This document shows, piece after piece, positions 42,585-51,681 of a DNA stretch of 64,000 nt. Each line of letters starts with the position of its first letter. Position 1 is the stretch's first letter. The notes under the pieces were generated by a model that did no database searches, was not told the origin of the DNA, and saw nothing but the letters and a program-made list of their open reading frames with translations. Made by a program: the position numbers and the translations under genes. Source of the stretch: Enterococcus moraviensis ATCC BAA-383 (GTDB taxonomy: Bacteria; Bacillota; Bacilli; Lactobacillales; Enterococcaceae); assembly GCF_000407445.1 (NCBI RefSeq), contig NZ_ASWB01000002.1:372001-436000 (forward strand). Reading direction: 5' to 3'.

Positions 42585-42719
42585 ATGAGTAAAAAAGAAG
42601 AGTTGCCAGTTGGCAAAATGATTGTTGGTCTAGTCATGCTGATCTTTAGTCCAATAATTATAGGTCTTGTAGTTGGTATTTTTTGGTCAATATTGGCTAT
42701 ATTAAGTACAAGGTGGTAA
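42585..42719 (+). CDS. Small membrane protein, 44 residues
   Basis: ATG 42585 follows AGGAGG and opens MSKKEELPVGKMIVGLVM, then a long hydrophobic helix (LIFSPIIIGLVVGIFWSILAIL) and STRW. The start is 8 bp after the previous stop. It fits the cluster of one- and two-helix proteins of unknown function. Confidence 0.65.
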   Translation: MSKKEELPVGKMIVGLVMLIFSPIIIGLVVGIFWSILAILSTRW

Positions 42720-42791
42720 TTCCCAAAAAAGGTCAGTAAAAGATTGGCAAAAAAATATAGCATGCTCGTGCATGTTTAGGAGAAAAGTGGA

Positions 42792-43004
42792 GTGAAATTT
42801 TTATACAAATTATCAATGATACTTTCGGGTATAAGTGCGGCATTAATTATAGTACCTCTTATAATTGCTTTAATATTTCCTAATAGTGAGTTTATGAAAG
42901 TTGGCTATATTTTTCCAATGTTGGGTATAATGATGGCCCCTTTTATTATTCTGTTCGTTATAATAATCCTTTTGATTAATTGGTTTATTAACAGAAAAGT
43001 TTAA
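42792..43004 (+). CDS. Small two-helix membrane protein
   Basis: A 70-residue protein starting at GTG 42792 (AGGAGAAAAGTGGA upstream), with two helices (ILSGISAALIIVPLIIALIF and MMAPFIILFVIIILLINWF). It is similar in layout to the protein at 42313. It is the last gene of the membrane-protein run. No family is recognised. Confidence 0.62.
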   Translation: MKFLYKLSMILSGISAALIIVPLIIALIFPNSEFMKVGYIFPMLGIMMAPFIILFVIIILLINWFINRKV

Positions 43005-43117
43005 AATAATTAATTAGAACGTCAAAAAGAGCCAACATCCATTTTAATCAATACGCGGTTTAAACTTGTAAAAAGAACGTACGTTTGGTATCCTGTTATT
43101 CATAAGGAGGGATAAGC

Positions 43118-43519
43118 ATGAGTGCAACATTCAGCGTAACAAAATGGGATGAACAACCAGTGAGTGAAGAAATGATCGATTTTCCAATCAACCGAGTTCA
43201 AGCAGAGTATGAACTTGAAGGTGATTTGAAAGGAAAAGCTTGGGTTGAGTATCTTCTCTATTATTTAGAAAGCAACAAAGAAGACGGTCATCTTGCAACT
43301 GCAAGAATTACTGGATTTCTTCACTTTGAAGGCCAATATAAAGGAAAAACAGGAACCTTTACAGCAGCTGAAAAAGGAATTTTTGACAAAGGATCACTTG
43401 ATTCTCCAGGAATGATCATTAAAGGAACGGGAGAGTTGCATTCACTGGTTGGCTCTTATCAGTATGATTTTGTTGGTGACAATAGTAAATTGATTTTGGA
43501 TTTTAAGGACAATGAATAG
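43118..43519 (+). CDS. DUF3224 domain protein
   Basis: A 133-residue beta-barrel-type protein of the DUF3224 family, recognisable from VTKWDEQP near the N-terminus, RITGFLHFEG, and GMIIKGTGELHSLVGS towards the end. It starts at ATG 43118 after AAGGAGG. Its gene overlaps that of a WYL-domain regulator by 8 bp, a pairing frequently seen, so the two are co-transcribed and probably co-regulated. Function of the family unknown. Confidence 0.88.
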   Translation: MSATFSVTKWDEQPVSEEMIDFPINRVQAEYELEGDLKGKAWVEYLLYYLESNKEDGHLATARITGFLHFEGQYKGKTGTFTAAEKGIFDKGSLDSPGMIIKGTGELHSLVGSYQYDFVGDNSKLILDFKDNE

Positions 43520-44399
43520 CTTATCCAGATTGTTTTATATCATGCATTATCTAACGATGCATAATAAAGTCAAGGCAACCATATTGGCAGAACAATTGGA
43601 AGTTTCTATCCGCACGATTTATCGAGATGTTGATACATTATCTTCATTAGGATTTCCAGTATACGCTCAAAGTGGGCGAGATGGTGGTATACGATTATTA
43701 GATACTCACCAGCTGTCGGCTACTTTTGTTGATGATGATGAGCAGGATCAAATTATGTTCGCTTTGCAAAATTTAGCCGCAACCGATTTAAAAAGTGTCA
43801 CACCATTAGTCAATAAGCTATCCTCCTTATTCAACAAAGAAGTGGAACCATGGATCGATATTGATTTTTCAACTTGGGGTCGTGAAGATGAGGCAGCAGC
43901 GATTGAACATATCACTAAAGCCAAAAATCAAAAAAAATGTATTATTTTTTCCTACACTAACGGTAAAGGGAGAAAGACTACACGAGAAGTCATGCCCAAT
44001 AAATTGATTTTTAAACAAAATGCTTGGTACTTAGCTGGCTATTGTTGTGTTAGAAATACAACTCGACTGTTTAAAATCAGGCGTATGACTGGATTGATCT
44101 TATCTGAACAAGATATTGATGAAGCCTATTTGACCAAAGACTATCAGCCAAAGTTTTCAAAAATATATATTGAGTTTAAAATCAAAACGGACCTACTCTA
44201 TCAAGTACAGGAAGATTTATTGGATATTGAAATAGAGCAAGGTACAGAAGTTACGACAGTAAAAACATGGCAAGTTGAGGGGACGTGGTTGTCCTCTTAT
44301 CTATTATCTTTTGGTGCTGCTGTAGAAGTGGTGAAACCACTCGAACTAAAAGAGAAAATCAAAGAAGAAATCATGAAAAGCACCCAAATCTATTTTTGA
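43512..44399 (+). CDS. YafY-type WYL-domain transcriptional regulator
   Basis: A 295-residue regulator: N-terminal HTH (ATILAEQLEVSIRTIYRDVDTL), a middle WYL domain with KLIFKQNAWYLAGYC and FKIRRMTGL (the residues that bind ligands), and a C-terminal WCX extension. Such proteins sense small molecules or nucleic acids and usually control neighbouring genes. It is translationally coupled to the DUF3224 gene, its likely target. Confidence 0.9.
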   Translation: MNSLSRLFYIMHYLTMHNKVKATILAEQLEVSIRTIYRDVDTLSSLGFPVYAQSGRDGGIRLLDTHQLSATFVDDDEQDQIMFALQNLAATDLKSVTPLVNKLSSLFNKEVEPWIDIDFSTWGREDEAAAIEHITKAKNQKKCIIFSYTNGKGRKTTREVMPNKLIFKQNAWYLAGYCCVRNTTRLFKIRRMTGLILSEQDIDEAYLTKDYQPKFSKIYIEFKIKTDLLYQVQEDLLDIEIEQGTEVTTVKTWQVEGTWLSSYLLSFGAAVEVVKPLELKEKIKEEIMKSTQIYF

Positions 44400-44478
44400 T
44401 GCTTTCGTTTAATTTTTTATTTTTCCTCTTGAAAGAATGTTTATTGATTGAGATAATAGCAGGGAAAAGAGGGATCAT

Positions 44479-44910
44479 ATGGGACAAATTTGGCTGGAAC
44501 GATTGCTTCGCTGGAATGCAAAGATTCAAAAATTATTGGTGGGAAGATATGCACGGATGGATCAGTTGAATAATACACTGATGAAAATCAGTTTAATCTT
44601 ACTATTACTTAATTTATTTCTACCGACATCAATTGCTTTTTGGTTAGCTGTGGTATTACTAATTTGGATCAATTATCGCTTTTTCTCAAAAAGAATTTAT
44701 CCACGCTCAAATGAAAATACTCGTTATGTAGCAAACATGCAGCAGTTAAAAAAGAAGTTCAATAATATAAAACAGAGAGTATATGCACGCAAAACCTATA
44801 CTTTTTTCAAGTGTCCGAATTGCAAACAACAATTACGAGCGCCAAAAGGTAAAGGGAAGATTAAAGTAAATTGCTCCACTTGCAAGGAGCAATTTACGAA
44901 AACGGTCTAA
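44479..44910 (+). CDS. Membrane protein with C-terminal zinc ribbon
   Basis: A 143-residue protein: two adjacent hydrophobic segments (about residues 38-70), a basic linker, and CPNCKQQLRAPKGKGKIKVNC with a second CxxC (CSTC), a zinc ribbon. It starts at ATG 44479 with GAGGG upstream. Function unknown; homologues in lactic acid bacteria carry the same layout. It ends in a strong terminator. Confidence 0.8.
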   Translation: MGQIWLERLLRWNAKIQKLLVGRYARMDQLNNTLMKISLILLLLNLFLPTSIAFWLAVVLLIWINYRFFSKRIYPRSNENTRYVANMQQLKKKFNNIKQRVYARKTYTFFKCPNCKQQLRAPKGKGKIKVNCSTCKEQFTKTV

Positions 44911-44911
44911 G

Positions 44912-44950
44912 AGAAGCTTCTGAGATAGGATTATATCTCAGAAGCTTTTT
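44912..44950 (+). terminator. Rho-independent terminator
   Basis: AAGCTTCTGAGATA / TATCTCAGAAGCTT with a 6-nt loop and T5. Confidence 0.9.
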
Positions 44951-45104
44951 GCGTTATTTCAAAAACGAACAATGCTGCTTTTTTTAAGATGTTCGTTCTG
45001 ATTTTTTGTTAATAGTTGAACAAATTATGATATAATAGGAAAAACTTATTTTGTATTGAAGAGTAGATAGTTTATTTAGCTTTTTTAAATTAGGAGGAAT
45101 TGTT

Positions 45105-45374
45105 ATGCGTGCGGTATTAACTGTAATTGGTAAAGACAAAGTAGGGATCATTGCAGGTGTTAGTCAGAAATTAGCTGAACTTAACATGAACATTTTGGAT
45201 GTTTCTCAAACGATCATGGATAGCTATTTTACAATGATGATGGTTTTGGAAATCTCTAAGGACAAAAATGATTTTGAAGAGATTCGGGCTGAATTAAACG
45301 CTCTAGGTGAAAAATTAGGCGTGACGATTAGTATTCAAAATGAAGAAATCTTCAATGTTATGCACAAACTATAA
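45105..45374 (+). CDS. ACT-domain protein (UPF0237)
   Basis: An 89-residue single ACT domain: MRAVLTVIGKDKVGIIAGVS, DVSQTIMDSYFTMMMV and LGVTISIQNEEIF. ACT domains bind amino acids. This small family sits next to the UPF0210 gene in many Firmicutes, as here (116 bp apart), and the two are assumed to work together in an undefined process. ATG 45105 follows AGGAGG. Confidence 0.93.
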   Translation: MRAVLTVIGKDKVGIIAGVSQKLAELNMNILDVSQTIMDSYFTMMMVLEISKDKNDFEEIRAELNALGEKLGVTISIQNEEIFNVMHKL

Positions 45375-45490
45375 TAACGAAAATAGTTGAATCAGTTAAG
45401 TAGGGATACAAAAGGAAAATAATTGAGGCAAAGAAAACCACAACTATTTTTCTAAGGGCCTACTGCGCTTTAAAATGAGGAGGAATCACT

Positions 45491-46834
45491 TTGGAAACAA
45501 ATCAAATTTTGGAAACGATCCGTATGATCGAGGAAGAAAATTTAGATATTAGAACAATCACAATGGGAATTTCATTGTTGGATTGTATTGATAGTGACAG
45601 CGATCGTGCCTGTCAAAAAATTTATGACAAAATTACTCGTCTAGCTAAAAATTTAGTTAAAGTTGGCGAACAAATTGAATCTGAGTATGGCATTCCAATT
45701 ATCAACAAGCGGATTTCTGTAACACCAATTAGTATCATTGCAGCAGCTAGCTCAGAGTCTAACTATGTAAAATATGCAAAAGCTTTAGATAAAGCGGCAC
45801 AGGCAGTGGGAGTGAATTTTATTGGTGGATTTAGTGCTTTAGTTGAAAAAGGCTATCAACATGGAGATGAAATCTTGATCAATTCAATTCCCCAAGCATT
45901 AGCAGAAACAGAATTTGTTTGTTCCTCAGTGAATATTGGTTCAACAAAAGCCGGTATTAATATGGATGCGGTTCGACATATGGGCTATGTAATCAAAGAA
46001 ACAGCAGCTCGGTCTGATATGGGCTGTGCTAAATTAGTTGTATTTGCAAATGCTGTAGAAGACAATCCTTTTATGGCGGGGGCTTTTCATGGTGTTGGTG
46101 AGGCTGATTGCGTGATCAATGTCGGTGTTAGTGGACCAGGAGTTGTCAAACGAGCGTTGGAAAAAGTAAAAGGAGAACCATTCGACGTTGTGGCAGAAGT
46201 TGTCAAACAAACGGCGTTTAAAATTACTAGAATGGGGCAATTAGTTGGTAAAATTGCTTCAGAACGTTTAGACGTACCTTTTGGAATCGTTGACTTATCC
46301 TTAGCGCCAACACCAGCAGTTGGGGATAGTGTTGCGTATATCCTTGAAGAAATGGGGTTAGAAAGCGTTGGAACCCATGGAACAACAGCTGCTTTAGCTT
46401 TGCTGAATGATGCAGTGAAAAAAGGTGGCGTAATGGCGTGTAATCATGTAGGTGGACTATCAGGTGCCTTTATTCCTGTTTCAGAAGATGCTGGAATGAT
46501 CGATGCTGTTACTAATGGTGCGCTTAATTTAGAGAAATTAGAAGCGATGACCGCAATTTGCTCCGTTGGTTTAGATATGGTTGCTATACCTGGAGAGACG
46601 TCTGCTGAAACAATTGCTGCGATGATTGCAGATGAAGCAGCAATTGGTGTGATCAATCATAAGACAACCGCTGTTCGAATTATCCCAGCAAAAGGAACAA
46701 AAGTTGGTGACATGGTGGAATTTGGTGGATTATTAGGCCGAGCACCCGTTATGAAAGTAAATGAGTATGCTTCGACTGACTTTATTTTACGTGGTGGACG
46801 AATTCCGGCCCCAATTCACTCCTTTAAAAATTAG
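45491..46834 (+). CDS. UPF0210/DUF711 (PFL-like) protein
   Basis: A 447-residue protein of the UPF0210 family with [12 protein letters not shown] near the start, [27 protein letters not shown], and [20 protein letters not shown]. It starts at TTG 45491 with GAGGAGG upstream. Crystal structures show a fold like pyruvate formate-lyase or class III RNR, but the glycyl-radical loop is not present, and no reaction is established. It forms a conserved pair with the ACT-domain gene. Confidence 0.93.
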   Translation: METNQILETIRMIEEENLDIRTITMGISLLDCIDSDSDRACQKIYDKITRLAKNLVKVGEQIESEYGIPIINKRISVTPISIIAAASSESNYVKYAKALDKAAQAVGVNFIGGFSALVEKGYQHGDEILINSIPQALAETEFVCSSVNIGSTKAGINMDAVRHMGYVIKETAARSDMGCAKLVVFANAVEDNPFMAGAFHGVGEADCVINVGVSGPGVVKRALEKVKGEPFDVVAEVVKQTAFKITRMGQLVGKIASERLDVPFGIVDLSLAPTPAVGDSVAYILEEMGLESVGTHGTTAALALLNDAVKKGGVMACNHVGGLSGAFIPVSEDAGMIDAVTNGALNLEKLEAMTAICSVGLDMVAIPGETSAETIAAMIADEAAIGVINHKTTAVRIIPAKGTKVGDMVEFGGLLGRAPVMKVNEYASTDFILRGGRIPAPIHSFKN

Positions 46835-46968
46835 ATTAAGAAAAATGTGTATATGTATTTGCGAAAAAATGATGTATGGTATAATAAATTATAAATATAC
46901 TCTGTTTCATTCAGCAATCACTGGATAAAACGAAAAGGTATTGAACTTAAAAAAGGGGATTTTAATTC

Positions 46969-47361
46969 ATGGAAATAAAACGTCAACAAGAAGTTGTAGA
47001 AGGATTTCACTATGACATGCGCACACAGGATATGGAAGAAGTTGAAACAGATCTTAGAGTAGGATTTTCTCCGATTGAATCAACAGATGAAAATTATCCA
47101 AAAGAAAATTCAATCATTGCAGCTCGTTTAGAGTTTCGCTTAGTATTTGAGGAATATGTTTTATCAGGTTCTGTTAGCCAAATCAATCATATAATCAATC
47201 ACAAAATTGAAAAACAAGAAGACATTTCTCAAGAAGAAGTGGACGAATTAGTTAGTCCGTTATTCAATATTGTACAACGTATGGCTTACGAAATTACTGA
47301 AATTGCATTGGACAAACCAGGAATCCAATTGAATTTCCAATCAACATCTGAAGAAGAATAA
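46969..47361 (+). CDS. DUF1149 family protein
   Basis: A 130-residue acidic protein matching DUF1149, a SecB-like fold found in lactic acid bacteria: GFHYDMRTQDMEEV at the start, ENSIIAARLEFRLVFEEYVLSG in the middle, EITEIALDKPGIQLNF at the end. Function unknown; the fold suggests an export-chaperone-like role. It is a single-gene unit with its own promoter region and a strong terminator at 47379-47420. Confidence 0.88.
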   Translation: MEIKRQQEVVEGFHYDMRTQDMEEVETDLRVGFSPIESTDENYPKENSIIAARLEFRLVFEEYVLSGSVSQINHIINHKIEKQEDISQEEVDELVSPLFNIVQRMAYEITEIALDKPGIQLNFQSTSEEE

Positions 47362-47378
47362 CAGTAGCGATATATAAT

Positions 47379-47420
47379 CTAAAAGGTTTGTGATAGTTTT
47401 AAACTATCACAAACCTTTTT
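47379..47420 (+). terminator. Rho-independent terminator
   Basis: AAAAGGTTTGTGATAGTTT / AAACTATCACAAACCTTTT plus T run. Confidence 0.92.
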
Positions 47421-47473
47421 TTCTATCATTATAGAAACAAAATAGTACCCATCGGCCTTTTAAATCAGGTACA

Positions 47474-47714
47474 ATAGGTGTATCACTGAAAATGATGTAC
47501 TTTATTTTTAGGGCGGATCATTGAAGAATGATCCCCGGGAACCTTTACTTCCTTTGATGTACTTGTCATTTCAATTGTGTCTGTTAGCTTCATTAGTTAG
47601 GACTGTTGAAAAAGATGAAATGTATCTGTGGCGAAAAGTGCTACAAACCTAGATTTCAAATTTTTGTCAGAGCTAAATGAACTTGCTGCGCATTCAAATT
47701 TAGGAGGGAAAAAA
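47474..47714 (+). promoter_or_regulatory. Long leader of the cystine transporter gene
   Basis: A -10-like TACAAT at 47470-47475 leaves a leader of about 230 nt. It contains GGATCATT/AATGATCC (47516-47535), a CCCCGGGAACC stretch, and a direct repeat GATGTACTT (47492 and 47557). No T-box or S-box core is visible. It may hold a regulatory RNA, but I recognise none. Confidence 0.35.
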
Positions 47715-49106
47715 ATGACAACACTCATCACTGTTTTAGTGGTCCTTGCATTTCTTGCTGTGTTATACGTCTTTTATCGGATGCAAGCAAAACACTACAA
47801 ATTTTCAACACGTGTTTTTGCAGCATTAGGTGTTGGTATTGTATTAGGTGCAATTATTCAATTCGCATTCGGTACACAAGACAAAGTCACAACCCAAGCA
47901 ATGGAATGGATCGGTATTGTAGGTAATGGATATGTAGCATTTTTACAAATGCTCGTAATCCCTTTAGTTTTTGTTTCTATCGTAGGAGCATTTACTAAAA
48001 TGAAAGAATCCAAACAACTAGGTAAAATCAGCTTTAATGTACTAGCAACATTGCTAGGCACAACGGCTGTGGCTGCGTTGATTGGAATCGGAACAACATT
48101 ATTATTTGGACTACAAGGTGCACAATTTACACAAGGAACGGCAGAGACGGCACGAATTGCAGAACTTGCAACGAGACAGGAAACCGTTGAAAATCTATCG
48201 ATTCCACAACAAATTTTAGCCTTTATTCCTAGAAATGTTTTTGCAGATTTTGCAGGTACACGTCCAACAAGTACGATTGGTGTCGTAATATTTGCTGCAT
48301 TTGTTGGTGTTGCATACCTAGGTGTGAAAAGAAAAGCACCAAAAGAAGCAGAATTTTTTGCCAATCTAATTGACAGTCTTTATAAAATCACGATGCGTAT
48401 CGTGACCTTGGTTTTACGCTTAACACCTTATGGGGTATTAGCGTTAATGACTAATGTAGTGGCTACAAGTGACTTCGAAGCAATCCTTAATTTAGGGAAA
48501 TTTGTTTTAGCTTCCTATGCTGCGTTGATTATTGTAATGCTGGTTCACTTGTTGATTTTAGTTGCAGTAAAAGTAAACCCAGTGAATTATTTGAAAAAAT
48601 CATTCCCTGTTTTAAGTTTTTCATTTACTTCTAGATCAAGTGCTGGAGCATTACCTTTAAATATTGAAACACAAACAAAAGCGTTAGGCGTTGATGATGC
48701 AACTGCTAACTTTGCAGCTAGTTTTGGTTTGTCTATTGGCCAAAATGGTTGTGCTGGTGTTTATCCTGCTATGTTAGCAACAATCGTTGCACCAACTGTG
48801 GGAATCAATGTATTTAGTTTAGAATTTATTTTAATGTTAGTTGCGATCGTGACAATCAGCTCATTTGGTGTTGCTGGTGTCGGTGGTGGCGCAACGTTTG
48901 CTTCATTGATTGTGTTAGGTTCAATGAACTTGCCAGTCGCAATCGTTGGTTTAGTAATCTCTGTAGAGCCATTGATTGATATGGCTAGAACAGCTGTTAA
49001 TGTTAGTGACAGTATGGTAGCTGGTATTGTGACTAGTTCACGGATCAATGAGTTAGATCGTGATGTACTAAATGATAGTAGTTTGGTTATCGAAGAAAAT
49101 GCATAA
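47715..49106 (+). CDS. tcyP: L-cystine/dicarboxylate-type cation symporter (TcyP-like)
   Basis: A 463-residue DAACS-family symporter with eight predicted helices and the two hairpin loops, including the serine-rich SFTSRSSAGALPLNIE and the GLSIGQNGCAGVYPAMLA segment. This Q-N-G-C variant belongs to the TcyP/YdjN cystine branch, not to glutamate or C4-dicarboxylate carriers. ATG 47715 follows AGGAGGG; 29 earlier in-frame residues are not conserved in type. It probably imports cystine with Na+ or H+. The bidirectional terminator 49146-49184 follows. Confidence 0.88.
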   Translation: MTTLITVLVVLAFLAVLYVFYRMQAKHYKFSTRVFAALGVGIVLGAIIQFAFGTQDKVTTQAMEWIGIVGNGYVAFLQMLVIPLVFVSIVGAFTKMKESKQLGKISFNVLATLLGTTAVAALIGIGTTLLFGLQGAQFTQGTAETARIAELATRQETVENLSIPQQILAFIPRNVFADFAGTRPTSTIGVVIFAAFVGVAYLGVKRKAPKEAEFFANLIDSLYKITMRIVTLVLRLTPYGVLALMTNVVATSDFEAILNLGKFVLASYAALIIVMLVHLLILVAVKVNPVNYLKKSFPVLSFSFTSRSSAGALPLNIETQTKALGVDDATANFAASFGLSIGQNGCAGVYPAMLATIVAPTVGINVFSLEFILMLVAIVTISSFGVAGVGGGATFASLIVLGSMNLPVAIVGLVISVEPLIDMARTAVNVSDSMVAGIVTSSRINELDRDVLNDSSLVIEENA

Positions 49107-49144
49107 AATGTGAGCACTTCTCTTCCCCAAGAGAGTTAAAAACG

Positions 49145-49185
49145 AAAAACAGGTAAGATCCGTTAAGGATCTTACCTGTTTTTTT
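49145..49185. terminator. Bidirectional terminator
   Basis: AAAACAGGTAAGATCC / GGATCTTACCTGTTTT between two convergent genes. Confidence 0.92.
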
Positions 49186-49994
49186 TATTGCCATACCAAC
49201 TGCATACCAACGCCAACTTCTTTAATAGGAATTCGAGAATGAATTTTTGCCTTAGCTTGAAAGGAAACACAATGACAAGGATACAAAGTAGTGATTTGAT
49301 TGTTTTCAAAATAGTCAATTGTTTTATCTAACTGTAAATCATCTTCAAACAAATGAAAACCACCAATAACGCCTTTAATTGTTTGAATACCTGTTACTTG
49401 TTTTGCGTATTCACAAATAGTGCTAATCCCACTGTGAGAACATCCTGTGATAATATAGAGCCCATCTTGGCCTTCTAAAACTAAAGCTGTATCATCTAAA
49501 ACATAGTCTGGAGTGAAAACCTCAGATAGTTTTGTTTCTCCTACTTGTTTACGAGGTTCGAAATCTATAAGCTCAGGAATTTCTCCTAGGAATGTGATCT
49601 TAGGCGAAAGTTTAATTGGTTGTTTCGAAAGAAGTAAATCGTATGTCGATTGTAATTCTTCTTTTGTTATAGTGGATCCAATGATCAAATCGTCTTCTTT
49701 TTTAGGAAAGAAGGTTAGCGGATGCGCAATGATTTGTGGTTTTTCTTTTGTAAAAATATTGGAGAGGAAGGCTAGTCCACCAGTATGATCATTATGACCG
49801 TGAGATAGGACTAATTTTGTAATTTGGCTTAAATCAATATTCAAAGCTGCTGCATTTTTTATAAAGACGTCACTGTATCCTGTGTCGAAAAGAATTTTTT
49901 CATCGCCATCTTCTAGATAAAAGGATAACGCTGGTTCGCCTAAGTAATAATGATCGATATAGACATTATTATCTACTAAAACAGTTAATTTCAT
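49185..49994 (-). CDS. MBL-fold metallohydrolase
   Basis: A 269-residue metallo-beta-lactamase-fold protein with metal motif LSHGHNDHTGG, further ligands in the GCSHSGISTICEYA and YPCHCV segments, and FDTGYSD near the N-terminus. This layout belongs to the 7,8-dihydropterin-6-yl-methyl-4-(beta-D-ribofuranosyl)aminobenzene-5'-phosphate synthase-like group, often of unknown substrate in Firmicutes. ATG 49994 with AAGGAG upstream is preferred over the ATG 15 codons earlier. Confidence 0.88.
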   Translation of the reverse strand: MKLTVLVDNNVYIDHYYLGEPALSFYLEDGDEKILFDTGYSDVFIKNAAALNIDLSQITKLVLSHGHNDHTGGLAFLSNIFTKEKPQIIAHPLTFFPKKEDDLIIGSTITKEELQSTYDLLLSKQPIKLSPKITFLGEIPELIDFEPRKQVGETKLSEVFTPDYVLDDTALVLEGQDGLYIITGCSHSGISTICEYAKQVTGIQTIKGVIGGFHLFEDDLQLDKTIDYFENNQITTLYPCHCVSFQAKAKIHSRIPIKEVGVGMQLVWQ

Positions 49995-50112
49995 TTTTTC
50001 TCCTTTTTGAAGCAAAATTATTTTCATAAAGCTTACCATAGGCTATGATAAAAAGTATATAATGATAAAGCATTTAGTTTAAAATGAGAAAAAAAGATGA
50101 GGAGTTTAAAAC

Positions 50113-50487
50113 ATGTTTACGAATCAAATAAAAATAATGTTATATGTAACAGATGTAGAGGAATCAAGTAAATTTTGGCAAAAAATTGGTTTTGTTGAAA
50201 AGGAAAGAGATGCTGTTGATGGTACTCTTGTTGTAGAAATTGCCCCAAGTGAAACAGCAGAAACAATGATTGTTTTGTATGACCTAGCATTTATTCAACA
50301 ACATTCACCAGAAGTTGCTGGAAATACGCCATCATTGATGTTTTTTGCTGAGGATGTCATTAATTTATATAAAAAAATGAAAGATGCTGGTGTGCGTGTT
50401 GGTGAATTAGTTCAATTACCAACTGGACTAGTCTTCAATTTTGCGGATAATGATGAGAATTATTTTGCAGTATCTGGACAAGAATAA
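50113..50487 (+). CDS. VOC-family (glyoxalase/bleomycin-resistance fold) protein
   Basis: A 124-residue VOC protein with two beta-alpha-beta-beta-beta modules: FTNQIKIMLYVTDVEESSKFW and TPSLMFFAEDVINLYKKMKDAG. It could be a lyase, dioxygenase or binding protein; metal ligands are not obvious (glutamates at EIAPSE and a C-terminal ENYFAV are candidates). ATG 50113 follows GAGGAG. A terminator (CTACGCTTTT/AAAAGCGTAG) follows at 50507-50537. Confidence 0.85.
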   Translation: MFTNQIKIMLYVTDVEESSKFWQKIGFVEKERDAVDGTLVVEIAPSETAETMIVLYDLAFIQQHSPEVAGNTPSLMFFAEDVINLYKKMKDAGVRVGELVQLPTGLVFNFADNDENYFAVSGQE

Positions 50488-50689
50488 GGCATATTAGACT
50501 GACAGGCTACGCTTTTCAAAAGAAAAGCGTAGTTTTTTTGAATTATATCCTGTGCATTTTTACACAAGCAAATAGCTCGCTTTTCCTATTTCTTTTTTTA
50601 TATACTAAATACGTATGATTAGAAAATAAGAACTGTACGGTTATTTTGGAGATAGCTAGGCAGTTTCGAAGAAAAAGGAGCAAGATAAA

Positions 50690-51631
50690 ATGGATTACCG
50701 CGTATTACTTTATTATAAATATACGACGATCGAAAACCCAGAAGAATTTGCAAAGGAGCACCTCGCTTTTTGTAAATCTTTAAACTTAAAAGGTAGAATT
50801 TTAGTCGCAACTGAAGGGATCAACGGTACACTTTCAGGTACGATTGCTGAAACTGAAGCATACATGGAAGCAATGTTGACCGATGACCGATTTAAAGATA
50901 CGTATTTCAAAATAGATGAAGTGCCAGAAAATGCCTTCCATAAAATGTTTGTCCGCCCTAGAAAAGAACTCGTTTCTTTAAGCCTAGAAGAGGATGTTAA
51001 TCCTCTTGAACTAACTGGAAAATATTTAGAACCAACTGAATTTAAACAAGCGTTGCTTGATGAAGATACAGTTGTGATCGATGCTAGAAATGATTATGAA
51101 TATGATTTAGGTCACTTTAGAGGCGCTGTTAGACCTGATATTCGTAACTTTAGAGAATTACCACAATGGATCAGAGACAATAAAGAACAATTTATGGATA
51201 AAAAAGTTGTTACCTACTGTACGGGTGGCATCCGTTGTGAGAAGTTTTCTGGTTGGTTGATCAAAGAAGGTTTTGAAGATGTTGCGCAATTGCATGGTGG
51301 TATCGCTGTTTATGGAAAAGATCCTGAGACAAGAGGCGAGTTATGGGATGGCAAAATGTATGTCTTTGATGAACGAATCAGTGTTGAAATCAATCATGTT
51401 GATAAAAAAATCATCGGCAAAGATTGGTTTGATGGGACACCTTGCGAACGTTACATCAATTGTGCAAATCCATTCTGTAATAAACAAATTCTAGCTTCAG
51501 AAGAAAATGAAGCGAAATATCTTGGCAGTTGCTCAGATGAATGTCGTCATCATCCAGCGAATCGTTATGTGATGAGAAATGAACTTTCAGAACAAGATGT
51601 AAAAGCTAGACTCGAAGCGATTGCACAGTAA
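50690..51631 (+). CDS. trhO: tRNA uridine(34) hydroxylase TrhO (rhodanese-related)
   Basis: A 313-residue protein of the YceA/YbfQ family: N-terminal acylphosphatase-like domain ([16 protein letters not shown]), a central rhodanese domain with [18 protein letters not shown] and catalytic CTGGIRCEK, and a C-terminal zinc-type region with four cysteines ([16 protein letters not shown], then [13 protein letters not shown]). TrhO makes 5-hydroxyuridine at tRNA wobble position 34. ATG 50690 follows AAAGGAG. A bidirectional terminator (GATTCGAAACAAA/TTTGTTTCGAATC) lies at 51637-51683. Confidence 0.95.
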   Translation: MDYRVLLYYKYTTIENPEEFAKEHLAFCKSLNLKGRILVATEGINGTLSGTIAETEAYMEAMLTDDRFKDTYFKIDEVPENAFHKMFVRPRKELVSLSLEEDVNPLELTGKYLEPTEFKQALLDEDTVVIDARNDYEYDLGHFRGAVRPDIRNFRELPQWIRDNKEQFMDKKVVTYCTGGIRCEKFSGWLIKEGFEDVAQLHGGIAVYGKDPETRGELWDGKMYVFDERISVEINHVDKKIIGKDWFDGTPCERYINCANPFCNKQILASEENEAKYLGSCSDECRHHPANRYVMRNELSEQDVKARLEAIAQ

Positions 51632-51681
51632 TTAAAAAGATTCGAAACAAAACGATACGTCGGTTTGTTTCGAATCTTTTT

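Noticed and set aside
46034-46240. Minus-strand frames over UPF0210, uvrA, uvrB and other long genes
   Set aside because: They have no ribosome sites and show the composition expected of shadows of strongly coding plus-strand genes.
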